7,024 nt of DNA, from positions 1-7,024 of the forward strand of contig JACCZL010000505.1 of the NCBI GenBank assembly GCA_013695975.1, written 5' to 3'. The notes beneath the pieces were generated by a model. That model was not told the origin of the DNA and made no database searches. It saw nothing but the letters and a program-made list of their open reading frames with translations. Made by a program: the position numbers and the translations under genes. This DNA is from Chloroflexota bacterium. Its GTDB lineage: Bacteria > Chloroflexota > UBA6077 > JACCZL01. Of this stretch, positions 1-5,347 are shown piece after piece; positions within the stretch are counted from its first letter, which is position 1, and every line of letters begins with the position of its first letter.

Positions 1-267
1 GACACGGTAGGGCGAGCTGAAGTACGCCGGGATCGCGATGACCGCCAACCCCACCACCGGCCAGGCGACGTCCAGGTCGAGTCGTCGACGTCGCTCCTCG
101 AGGTCGAAACAGCGGAAACCCTGCTGGGCCACCAGGATGCCGACGCCCACCCATCCCCATGTCGGGGCCACCGCCTCGTAGAGCAGGAACGGCGCGGCCA
201 CGGCCAGCCACAGCCACTGCGCCGGCCAGGCCCCCGGGTGGTTCAAGAGGCGATGCGCTCCGTCCAC
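1..267 (-). CDS. O-antigen ligase/polymerase-like membrane protein, N-terminal part (cut by window edge)
   Basis: The 89 visible residues run off the left edge. They are the N-terminus of a polytopic membrane protein clearly paralogous to the complete gene at 462-1889: over the 30 residues starting LVAQQ, 21 are identical, including the pattern LVAQQ..RC.D..ERRR.LDLDV.WP..GL. Visible parts are a first hydrophobic segment after QWLWLAVAAPFLL, a second around VGVGILVAQQ, a basic ERRRRLDLD loop, and the start of a third. I chose the GTG at 267-265 because AGGAG lies 7 nt upstream (279-275), and because the frame is closed by a stop at 357-355 with no ATG in between. The family ligates or polymerises lipid-linked glycans at the outer face of the inner membrane. 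The signature motifs would lie in the missing part, so function is inferred from the paralogue. It has its own promoter (398-427) and so need not depend on read-through from the upstream paralogue. Confidence 0.8.
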   Translation of the reverse strand, partial: MDGAHRLLNHPGAWPAQWLWLAVAAPFLLYEAVAPTWGWVGVGILVAQQGFRCFDLEERRRRLDLDVAWPVVGLAVIAIPAYFSSPYRV

Positions 268-368
268 GAGCCCGCTCCTGCCCGTCGCTCCTCCTCGCCG
301 GCTGAGATCTGCGAAGCGCGGCTCTTCACCAGCACCCGGCTCGCCCCACGAACACTAGCACCCCTGAG

Positions 369-394
369 GACTGGACGGTCGCGAGGGTCCAGTC
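369..394. promoter_or_regulatory. Perfect 8-bp inverted repeat at predicted transcription start, candidate operator
   Basis: GACTGGAC (369-376) and GTCCAGTC (387-394) are perfect inverted arms separated by 10 nt. The element begins 3 bp downstream of the predicted -10 box (398-403) and covers the predicted start (about 391), a typical place for a repressor to bind. As RNA it could form a hairpin, but no T-run follows on either strand, so a terminator is less likely. Confidence 0.5.
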
Positions 395-397
395 GCC

Positions 398-427
398 ATG
401 ATACGGAGCCACGGTCGTCAGTGGCAA
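398..427 (-). promoter_or_regulatory. Sigma70-type promoter for the truncated ligase paralogue
   Basis: On the minus strand a TTGCCA -35 box (427-422, 5 of 6 to consensus) and a TATCAT -10 box (403-398, 5 of 6) are separated by 18 nt. Predicted start is near 391, giving a leader of about 124 nt before the GTG at 267. It lies in the 194-bp gap between the tandem paralogues. Confidence 0.55.
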
Positions 428-461
428 CACGCCGCCGCCAGCGGCGCCGCTCCAACGACGT

Positions 462-1889
462 TCAGCTCCGTAACGGCAGGGCCACGTCCTCACGATCGGG
501 CCGCTCGAGCGCCGCCCTGCTTGCCAATCCCGATGTCGGCAGACCGGCGGCCAGACCGAGCGCGACCCACAAGTACACCGAGGGGTTGTACCCCTGCACC
601 ACCGTGTCGGCCATGTTCCACACCAGGTGGCCGACCAGGCCAGCCGCGAGGCCGACGGCGAGGGTCTCCCGCCAGACGTCGGCCGGGGCACGCAGCGCCC
701 GCGCCAGTCTGAGGGCCGCTATGGCGAGCAGCGCCAGCAAGAACAACAGCCCCGGCAGGCCCAGGTCGAGCGCTACCTGCAGGAACAGGTTGTGGGCGTG
801 GAAGAGATACGGGTTGATCGGCCGTAGGTAGCGGGCCGTCTGGTTTAGTCCCAGGCCCGTCCAGGGATGCTCGGCGACCAGCCTGACGACGTGCGGCCAG
901 CCTTCGAGGCGCGTCGCGAACGTCCCCGCGGCGGCATCGACCCGCGTCGTCTCGTACGCGCGCTCGACGACGACAAGTGGATTCGGCCACGCCCCGAGCA
1001 GCGCCCCGACCAGCGGCACGCCCACCAGCGCCAGCACCCCAATGCCCAGCGCCGTGAGGGCCCGTGGAGCCCGTCGCATCCGCCAGATGACGAGCAGGAA
1101 AAGACTCGCCCCCACACTGATGAACCCGCCGCGCGAGAGCGTCACCAGGAACACCAAACCCAGGAACACCAGCCCCAGGCCGGTGGCGACGAGCCAGCCG
1201 CGCGACCCGCCCCCACCCTCGCCGCCGCGCCAGGGTCGGTACAGGAGCAGCGCGACGAAGAGCGGTAGGAAGAGCGTCAGCGTGCCGGCCACCAGGTTCG
1301 GATGCATGTTGGGCCTGACCAACACGTGGAGGAGGTACGTAAGCAGCGGAGGCAGGTCTGGGCGGGCATCGCGGAGCGCCGTCACCAGGATCAAGTCGCT
1401 CGACCGTGCCATTCCGTTCGCGAACGCCGCGAACGCCACCAAAACCCCGAGGCCAGCGTACGTCCCCAGGACCACCCGCCCCGACTGGGTCGGGCTCTGC
1501 TTCGTCCAGCCACCCCGCATCGTGCTCACCACGGCGGTAAAGACCCCCACGTTGAACGCCAGCCCGACGAACTGCGGCAGGCTACGCTCATAACTTGGCG
1601 AGATGCTCAGCCCGACCAGCGCCATGCCGATCAACCCCAGCGTCGGCCAGGTGACGTCGAGATCGAGTGCCCGCCGTCGCTCGGCCGGATCGAGGCAGCG
1701 CAGGACCTGCTGCGCCACCAGGAGGCAGACGCCATACACCGGCTGCCACCACGGCACCACGAACAGGACCGGCCCCGCCGCCGCCAGGCACAGCCACTGC
1801 AACGGCGCGGTCGGGAAGCCTCCAGCCAGACGTGAGGCTGCCCGCGCCAAACCCCCTTGCATGGCCCTCCCAGATCGGAGCAGTCCCAT
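462..1889 (-). CDS. O-antigen ligase/Wzy-type polytopic membrane protein
   Basis: 475 residues with about a dozen hydrophobic segments, a usual length for the O-antigen ligase/polymerase (Wzy_C/WaaL) superfamily. Visible hallmarks in order: HPNLVAG near residues 196-202; the membrane-exit motif SRGGF at 252-256; a hydrophilic loop of about 60 residues (roughly 303-365) containing RLEGW and HPWTGLGLNQ; and the conserved HNLFLQ..LD.GLPG at 366-380, starting the next helix. Such proteins join or polymerise lipid-linked glycans on the periplasmic/outer face of the cytoplasmic membrane. Whether this one acts on lipid A, teichoic-type polymer, exopolysaccharide or glycoprotein cannot be read here, and no glycosyltransferase is in view. 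The start at 1889 has little Shine-Dalgarno; an alternative ATG at 1862 (residue 10) follows GGGAGGGCC, and the paralogue's start matches that region better, so the true protein may be about 466 residues. Divergent from the MFS gene. Confidence 0.85.
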   Translation of the reverse strand: MGLLRSGRAMQGGLARAASRLAGGFPTAPLQWLCLAAAGPVLFVVPWWQPVYGVCLLVAQQVLRCLDPAERRRALDLDVTWPTLGLIGMALVGLSISPSYERSLPQFVGLAFNVGVFTAVVSTMRGGWTKQSPTQSGRVVLGTYAGLGVLVAFAAFANGMARSSDLILVTALRDARPDLPPLLTYLLHVLVRPNMHPNLVAGTLTLFLPLFVALLLYRPWRGGEGGGGSRGWLVATGLGLVFLGLVFLVTLSRGGFISVGASLFLLVIWRMRRAPRALTALGIGVLALVGVPLVGALLGAWPNPLVVVERAYETTRVDAAAGTFATRLEGWPHVVRLVAEHPWTGLGLNQTARYLRPINPYLFHAHNLFLQVALDLGLPGLLFLLALLAIAALRLARALRAPADVWRETLAVGLAAGLVGHLVWNMADTVVQGYNPSVYLWVALGLAAGLPTSGLASRAALERPDREDVALPLRS

Positions 1890-1921
1890 CAGGACCCGCC
1901 CACGCGGCCGCCGCCGGGACG

Positions 1922-1950
1922 ATTATCGCGGATCACGCTGGGAGGGCGAA
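1922..1950 (-). promoter_or_regulatory. Possible promoter for the complete ligase gene
   Basis: Minus strand: GATAAT -10 box (1927-1922, 5 of 6) 17 nt after TTCGCC (1950-1945, 3 of 6). Predicted start is near 1915, about 26 nt before the ATG at 1889 or 53 nt before the ATG at 1862. The -10 is good and the -35 weak. Confidence 0.4.
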
Positions 1951-1976
1951 AAGCCCCGAAACCGGGTGTGACTCAT

Positions 1977-2003
1977 TCTTGTAGTTCGACTCTTGTAGTC
2001 CGA
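1977..2003. repeat. 13-bp tandem direct repeat (12 of 13 identical)
   Basis: TCTTGTAGTTCGA (1977-1989) and TCTTGTAGTCCGA (1991-2003) are direct copies with a 14-bp period in the 181-bp divergent gap between the ligase and MFS genes. They lie upstream of both predicted -35 boxes, where an activator or a dimeric regulator could bind. They are unusually A+T-rich for the window. No known operator is recognised. Confidence 0.5.
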
Positions 2004-2026
2004 GTGGGCAGGTGCATGGGCTGCGA

Positions 2027-2052
2027 GCGCGGGCGTTGCTCGAAACCCGCGC
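2027..2052. promoter_or_regulatory. 7-bp inverted repeat centred on the MFS -35 box, candidate operator
   Basis: GCGCGGG (2027-2033) and CCCGCGC (2046-2052) are perfect inverted arms with a 12-nt centre that contains the TTGCTC -35 box. A repressor bound here would occlude the MFS promoter. Caution: G+C-rich arms like these arise by chance more easily in a genome of this composition. Confidence 0.4.
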
Positions 2053-2064
2053 ACGCGGTAGAGT
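2036..2064 (+). promoter_or_regulatory. Promoter of the MFS gene, apparently giving a leaderless mRNA
   Basis: TTGCTC (2036-2041) is followed after 17 nt by TAGAGT (2059-2064). Only 6 nt separate the -10 box from the ATG at 2071, so initiation would fall on or next to the A of the start codon. No Shine-Dalgarno is seen before the ATG, in agreement with leaderless translation. Confidence 0.6.
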
Positions 2065-2070
2065 GGGCAC

Positions 2071-3348
2071 ATGAGCTCAGTGTCGTCCGTGCCGGTGAGC
2101 GCCCTACCGGCGCGCGGCCGGCTGATGGCCACGCTGCTCGCGGCGCAGGTCTGCGGGAGCACCGGCCACTCGATCTCGCTGGCGGTTGGCAGCATCGTGG
2201 CCGCCGACCTCACCGGCAGCAACACCTGGTCCGGCCTACCGGTCTCGGTCGGGGCGCTCGGGGCGGCGCTCGCCAGCGTGCCGCTGGCGCGGGCGATGGG
2301 GCGCTTCGGACGCCGACCGGGCCTGGTGGTCGGCTACGGCCTCGGCGTCCTGGGCAGCGGGCTCGGGATGCTCGGCGTGATGACCCGTAGCTTCCCGCTG
2401 CTGCTCGTCGGAATGCTGCTCTTCGGGATCGGCCAGACTTCGAACCTGCTGGCCCGCTATGCCGCGGCCGACGTCAGCACTGGCGCCCAGCGTGGGCGGG
2501 CCATCGGACTGATCGTCTGGGGCTCCACCCTCGGCTCGATCGTCGGTCCGAACCTGCTTGGCCCGGCCGCGTGGAGCGCCGGCCCGCTCGGACTGCCGGT
2601 CGTGGGGAGTCCCTTCCTGATCGGCCTGGCCGGCTTCGGCCTCGCGGCCCTGCTCGTCGAGGCCCTCCTGCGGCCCGACCCGCTGACCGTAGCAGCCCAG
2701 CTCGAAGACCCGGCCAAGGCGGACCGTCCGGCCGAACCGGCCCGTCCACTCAGGACGATCCTGCGGCAGCCTTCCGTGAGGCTGGCGCTCGGGGCCCTGA
2801 TGACGAGCCAGCTCGTGATGATCGGCACGACCTCCACCTCGCCAGTCTACCTGCACGACCACGGCCACCACGTCGACACCATCGGCCTGGCCGTCTCGCT
2901 CCACCTGGCCGGGATGTACGCGGCCTCGCCCTTGACCGGCTGGCTCTGCGACCGCTTCGGGCGGATCGCCGTCATCACCGCCGGCGGGCTGGTCCTGATC
3001 GGCGCGGTTGCCCTCGCCGCGTTGGCGCCCGGCAGCGACAGCACCGTGGTGTCGCTGGCCCTGTTCCTCAACGGCGTCGGCTGGAACTTCGGCTTCGTCG
3101 CCGGCAGCGCCCTGCTGACCGACTCGCTGTCGCCGGCCGAGCGGACGTCGATGCAGGGCCTGGCCGATCTCGTCATGGGCCTGATGGGCGCGATCGGGAG
3201 CGCCATCGGAGGCGTGATCCTCCAGCTCTGGGGCTTCCCGATCCTCAACATCGTCGGCGCCGCCCTCATCCTCGGCCCACTCACCGCCATTTGGCCGCGT
3301 CGCAGCGGATTGCGCCCCGCCGTCGGCGCAGAGCTGGCCCCAAGATGA
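2071..3348 (+). CDS. MFS transporter (probable drug/metabolite exporter)
   Basis: 425 residues with about 12 hydrophobic segments, the normal size of a major facilitator superfamily permease in the cytoplasmic membrane. The two pseudo-symmetrical halves each carry the cytoplasmic loop motif: RAMGRFGRRPG at 74-84 (motif A, between helices 2 and 3) and WLCDRFGR at 291-298 in the second half. The halves are joined by a charged linker at about 200-235. A His-rich segment LHDHGHH at 261-267, followed by IGLAVSLHLAGMYAASPLTG, resembles a recurring MFS subfamily; I cannot name its substrate. Most such permeases use proton-coupled antiport or symport; direction is inference. The ATG at 2071 is preferred because the promoter ends 6 nt before it; M19 has no ribosome site. 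The gene is divergent from the ligase gene and convergent with the isomerase gene. Its stop codon TGA is part of the first TGATCA of the following repeat cluster. Confidence 0.88.
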   Translation: MSSVSSVPVSALPARGRLMATLLAAQVCGSTGHSISLAVGSIVAADLTGSNTWSGLPVSVGALGAALASVPLARAMGRFGRRPGLVVGYGLGVLGSGLGMLGVMTRSFPLLLVGMLLFGIGQTSNLLARYAAADVSTGAQRGRAIGLIVWGSTLGSIVGPNLLGPAAWSAGPLGLPVVGSPFLIGLAGFGLAALLVEALLRPDPLTVAAQLEDPAKADRPAEPARPLRTILRQPSVRLALGALMTSQLVMIGTTSTSPVYLHDHGHHVDTIGLAVSLHLAGMYAASPLTGWLCDRFGRIAVITAGGLVLIGAVALAALAPGSDSTVVSLALFLNGVGWNFGFVAGSALLTDSLSPAERTSMQGLADLVMGLMGAIGSAIGGVILQLWGFPILNIVGAALILGPLTAIWPRRSGLRPAVGAELAPR

Positions 3349-3426
3349 TCATTCGAAGCCAAGGTGCTCGTGCGCACAACGATGATCACCTTGATCACCT
3401 TGGGCCTCGGATGATCACCTTGGGCC
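3336..3426. repeat. TGATCACCTTGG repeat cluster between convergent genes, possible bidirectional terminator
   Basis: TGATCACCTTG occurs at 3383-3393, 3392-3402 and 3412-3422; the last two extend to the identical 15-mer TGATCACCTTGGGCC (3392-3406 and 3412-3426). An imperfect inverted copy, GGCCCCAAGATGATCA, lies at 3336-3351 over the MFS stop codon. A shorter inverted copy, CCAAGGTG, lies at 3359-3366. The inverted copy can pair with either right arm (one bulge, one mismatch), so two competing hairpins are possible. There is no T-run. Roles could be transcription end for both convergent genes, mRNA 3'-end protection, or protein binding at the repeated TGATCA palindrome. Confidence 0.6.
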
Positions 3427-3441
3427 GATGAACGCTGCCAG

Positions 3442-4269
3442 CTAGGGTGCCGTCGACTCCTCGGCCAGCCAGGTGGCGAAGGTATCCCGCCAGGTCGCTC
3501 GGTCCTCGGGAGTCCCGAAGTCGAGCGTAAAGGGACCGCTGTAGCCGAGCAAGCCGAGACGGCGGAAGACCCGTCGGAAGTCGACGATCCCCTGGCCGGG
3601 CAGCAGGTGCTCCTCGAAGCGGCCGTGGGTGTCGTGCAGCCGGACCTGTCCGATGCGCGCGACGCCGAAGGCGTCGAGAAACCCGTCAACCCCGTCTGGG
3701 ACGAGCTCGGCGTGGCCGACGTTACAGGCCCACCTAAAGCGGGGCGATGGCACGGCGTCGAAGAAGCGGCGGGCCTCCGCCACGTCGCGGGGCAGGTAGT
3801 GGATCTCAGCCTCGTCCGGCTCCTTGTTGTGGTTCTCGAAGTAGACGTCGACCCCGCGCGCCTCGGCCCACGCCGCCGCCTGCCCCATCCGCTCGATCGA
3901 CGCCGCCAGGCGGTCCTCGCGGTCAGAGGTAAAGTGAAAACCGCCGTGGCCGATGACGTAGCCGCACCCGAGGGCCTGGGCGAGGTCCAAATTCTGCCGC
4001 AGATACTCGTCGGCGGCCGCGGCCATCACCGGCGTGATCTCGGCCATGTTGACGGCCGATAGGCTGTGGATGCCGAGCTGCACGCCCCGATCGCCAGCCA
4101 GCGCTCGGACCGCCCGGATCCGCTCGGGCGTAAACGTCGACGGATAGTTGGCCGGACCGTCCGCGTTGAAGTCGACGCGGCTGAACCCGCGTTCAATCGC
4201 CCACTCCACGGCCCGTTCGAGCGGCCACGAGCCCGGTCCTGAGAACACGAATCGGCTGGCATGATCCAC
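3442..4269 (-). CDS. Sugar phosphate isomerase/epimerase-type TIM-barrel protein
   Basis: 275 residues, the usual size of the xylose isomerase-like/AP endonuclease 2 TIM-barrel superfamily, whose soluble cytosolic members isomerise or epimerise sugars, inositols or related compounds with a divalent metal. Motifs in order: GIHSLSAVN (66-74), GHGGFHF (107-113), VYFENHN with E145, CNVGHAEL with N183 and H186, VRLHDTHG with H212 and D213, GQGIVDF (225-231) and FTLDFG with D250. E145, H186 and H212 match the expected metal/catalytic pattern. The usual Asp three residues before the second His is Asn183, and the usual last-strand Glu is Asp250. I chose the GTG at 4269-4267: GGAGG (4281-4277) lies 7 nt upstream. 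The immediately preceding GTG at 4272 is closer (4 nt), and an in-frame ATG at 4371 adds 34 basic residues of no family character. No neighbouring sugar catabolism gene is seen, so the substrate is unknown. Confidence 0.82.
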   Translation of the reverse strand: MDHASRFVFSGPGSWPLERAVEWAIERGFSRVDFNADGPANYPSTFTPERIRAVRALAGDRGVQLGIHSLSAVNMAEITPVMAAAADEYLRQNLDLAQALGCGYVIGHGGFHFTSDREDRLAASIERMGQAAAWAEARGVDVYFENHNKEPDEAEIHYLPRDVAEARRFFDAVPSPRFRWACNVGHAELVPDGVDGFLDAFGVARIGQVRLHDTHGRFEEHLLPGQGIVDFRRVFRRLGLLGYSGPFTLDFGTPEDRATWRDTFATWLAEESTAP

Positions 4270-4296
4270 CACGGCACCTCCCCTGATCACCGCGGC

Positions 4297-4302
4297 AGTA
4301 TA
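4297..4302 (-). promoter_or_regulatory. Possible -10 box of the isomerase gene
   Basis: TATACT on the minus strand (5 of 6 to consensus) would start transcription near 4290, 20 nt before the GTG at 4269 and just ahead of its Shine-Dalgarno. No good -35 is seen at 16-18 nt. The 133-bp gap (4270-4402) holds nothing else I can support. Confidence 0.35.
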
Positions 4303-4402
4303 TCGACGGCCAATGAAAACGCGAGACGGGCACAAGGATGCCGGCGGACGACGGACCAGGGGCCTGGGCATGGCCCGTGCTCGTGCAGGATGCGACAGTG
4401 CC

Positions 4403-4870
4403 TCACCAGGGGATCATCGGAATGATGCCACGTCCCCAACGGCGCTGGTCCACGAGAAGCTCGATCGCCGCCTCGAGTTGAGCCAGGTCGAACCTGAACG
4501 CCTCCACACTGGGGGCATCGACAGATTGCCCGTGCTGGGGAGCCACCACCCACGACGCCTGGATCACGCCTTGCCCTTCGTCCACGACGATGTGGAGTGC
4601 TCGATCAGGCTGACCTTCCTGCCACGAGACCTGGAACGTCGTGCGCCCGGTCCCGCGGGTCCGCTCGACCTTGATGGCGCCGTCGCCAGCATCCTCAGCG
4701 TCGCGGATCCGGCCCCAGATCAGCTCCGGCAGCTCGGCAACACGCTGCTCGTTCTGCTTCTGCCGGGTACTTTCTTCCTCGTCGTGTCGGCGTCGGGCGG
4801 CCTGTTGCTGCTTCGCCAACTCACGTGCCGCCTGCACCGACCTCCTGATCCCACCTGCAAAGTCGCTCAT
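4403..4870 (-). CDS. Unrecognised 155-residue protein with basic coiled-coil-like N-terminus
   Basis: I do not recognise a family. Residues 8-46 are rich in Arg, Gln, Glu, Lys and Ala (ARELAKQQQAARRRHDEEE) and look helical, probably coiled-coil. Residues about 64-112 alternate hydrophobic and polar in beta-strand style (TTFQVSWQEG, ALHIVVDEGQGVIQASWVV). Residues 121-142 form an amphipathic helix (FDLAQLEAAIELLVDQ), and the chain ends WGRGIIPMIPW. There is no signal peptide and no membrane segment, so it is probably cytosolic. GGAGG lies 5 nt before the ATG at 4870, supporting the start. It follows the Xre regulator on the same strand after 60 nt, without a clear promoter between them, so it is probably co-transcribed. 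The beta-strand plus helix layout could be a partner-binding domain, but no role can be stated. Confidence 0.75.
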   Translation of the reverse strand: MSDFAGGIRRSVQAARELAKQQQAARRRHDEEESTRQKQNEQRVAELPELIWGRIRDAEDAGDGAIKVERTRGTGRTTFQVSWQEGQPDRALHIVVDEGQGVIQASWVVAPQHGQSVDAPSVEAFRFDLAQLEAAIELLVDQRRWGRGIIPMIPW

Positions 4871-4905
4871 ACTAGCCTCCGCGCTTCGCGACGGCCACGC
4901 GCATC

Positions 4906-4927
4906 GCGGGTCCTCGGCACGACCCGC
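4906..4927. other. Intercistronic hairpin between the Xre gene and the 155-residue gene
   Basis: GCGGGTC (4906-4912) and GACCCGC (4921-4927) form a perfect 7-bp stem with an 8-nt loop, starting 3 nt after the Xre stop codon. No T-run follows on the minus strand, so it would be a weak terminator. It could attenuate transcription or stabilise the upstream mRNA end. A second small CGCG/CGCG hairpin (4880-4890) touches the ribosome site of the next gene. Confidence 0.45.
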
Positions 4928-4930
4928 CGG

Positions 4931-5254
4931 TCACTCCGCACGGCCGCTGGTCGGCGTCTGCACAGCGCCCCCATCGTCATTCCAGGCGTCCTGCTGGTAC
5001 CTGACGTCCGACTCTATCTGCGCGTCATCCCGCATGAAGCGCCGAAGCTCGGCCACTTCGTCCGGCGTGGCCAGCTCGCGCGGCTCGACGCCCAGCGCCT
5101 CGGCGAGCGCTCGGACGGTACGCGTGGAGGGCGCCGTCGCGCCGCCCTCAAGTCGCGTGAGGGTCACCGCGTGCAGACTGGCCCGGCGAGCCAGCTCCCC
5201 CTGCGACAGGAACTGCTCGAGCCGAAGCCGCCTGAGGTTCTCGGCAAAGGCCAT
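4931..5254 (-). CDS. Xre-family helix-turn-helix transcriptional regulator
   Basis: 107 residues. Residues about 4-63 form a cro/C1-type helix-turn-helix domain: FAENLRRLRLEQFLSQGELARR, then ASLHAVTLTRLEGGATAPSTRTVRALAEALGVEPREL. The recognition helix is around HAVTLTRLE (28-36), and S17-Q18-x-x-L21-A22 is the usual first-turn pattern. The last 40 residues are acidic and polar with no recognised domain and could be a dimerisation or partner-binding tail. I chose the ATG at 5254 because GGAGG (5263-5259) lies 4 nt upstream. An in-frame ATG at 5275 adds seven residues (MDTPGGT) and lies only about 3 nt after the predicted transcription start, so a leaderless longer form is possible. It is first gene of a probable two-gene unit. 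Its control region carries a perfect palindrome (5331-5347) and further half-sites, suggesting autoregulation. Confidence 0.87.
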   Translation of the reverse strand: MAFAENLRRLRLEQFLSQGELARRASLHAVTLTRLEGGATAPSTRTVRALAEALGVEPRELATPDEVAELRRFMRDDAQIESDVRYQQDAWNDDGGAVQTPTSGRAE

Positions 5255-5284
5255 CGTTCCTCCAGGGGTGTCCATGATGGAAAG

Positions 5285-5293
5285 ATGATAGCA
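5285..5293 (-). promoter_or_regulatory. Extended -10 promoter of the Xre gene
   Basis: Minus strand TGCTATCAT (5293-5285): TATCAT is 5 of 6 to consensus and is preceded by TG with one spacer base, the extended -10 form, which can work without a good -35; none is seen. Start would be near 5278. The same TGCTATCAT is found before the dedA gene at 6565-6557. Confidence 0.5.
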
Positions 5294-5298
5294 CGATG

Positions 5299-5347
5299 TA
5301 GCATGCTTGCAGGGTAGAAGTCAGTTCGACACTAGCATCATGCTAGT
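5299..5347. promoter_or_regulatory. Candidate Xre operator region: 17-bp perfect palindrome plus TAGCAT half-site
   Basis: ACTAGCATCATGCTAGT (5331-5347) is a perfect inverted repeat with 8-bp arms around one central base. A further TAGCAT lies at 5299-5304, and TAGCAC (5289-5294) overlaps the -10 box. The palindrome is 77 bp upstream of the 5254 start and overlaps the dedA stop codon (5338-5340). Length and symmetry suit an Xre dimer; assigning it to this regulator is inference from proximity. Confidence 0.55.

Noticed and set aside
433..446. G+C-rich hairpin just downstream of the complete ligase gene as a terminator
   Set aside because: The stem is CGCCG/CGGCG with a 4-nt loop but no T-run follows on the minus strand, and GCC-type repeats of this kind are common in such DNA.
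1955..1966. Terminator-like CCCG/CGGG hairpin followed by TTTT on the minus strand
   Set aside because: The stem is only 4 bp and it would lie inside the promoter region of the ligase gene with no gene ending before it on that strand.
238..1971. Long open frames on the plus strand opposite the ligase gene, up to about 190 codons
   Set aside because: They are rich in Arg, Pro, Ser and Ala with no domain pattern, overlap a clear membrane protein gene antisense, and are expected in high-G+C DNA.
3383..3426. CRISPR-like array
   Set aside because: Copies overlap or are 20 bp apart with no regular spacers, only three units, and no cas gene.
4270..4371. 34-residue N-terminal extension of the isomerase from the ATG at 4371
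   Set aside because: The extension is basic and unlike the family, and the GTG at 4269 has a well-placed GGAGG.
4313..5317. 334-codon plus-strand open frame opposite the Xre gene and the 155-residue gene
   Set aside because: It lacks any recognisable motif and would require the well-supported Xre helix-turn-helix gene and its good ribosome sites on the other strand to be chance.
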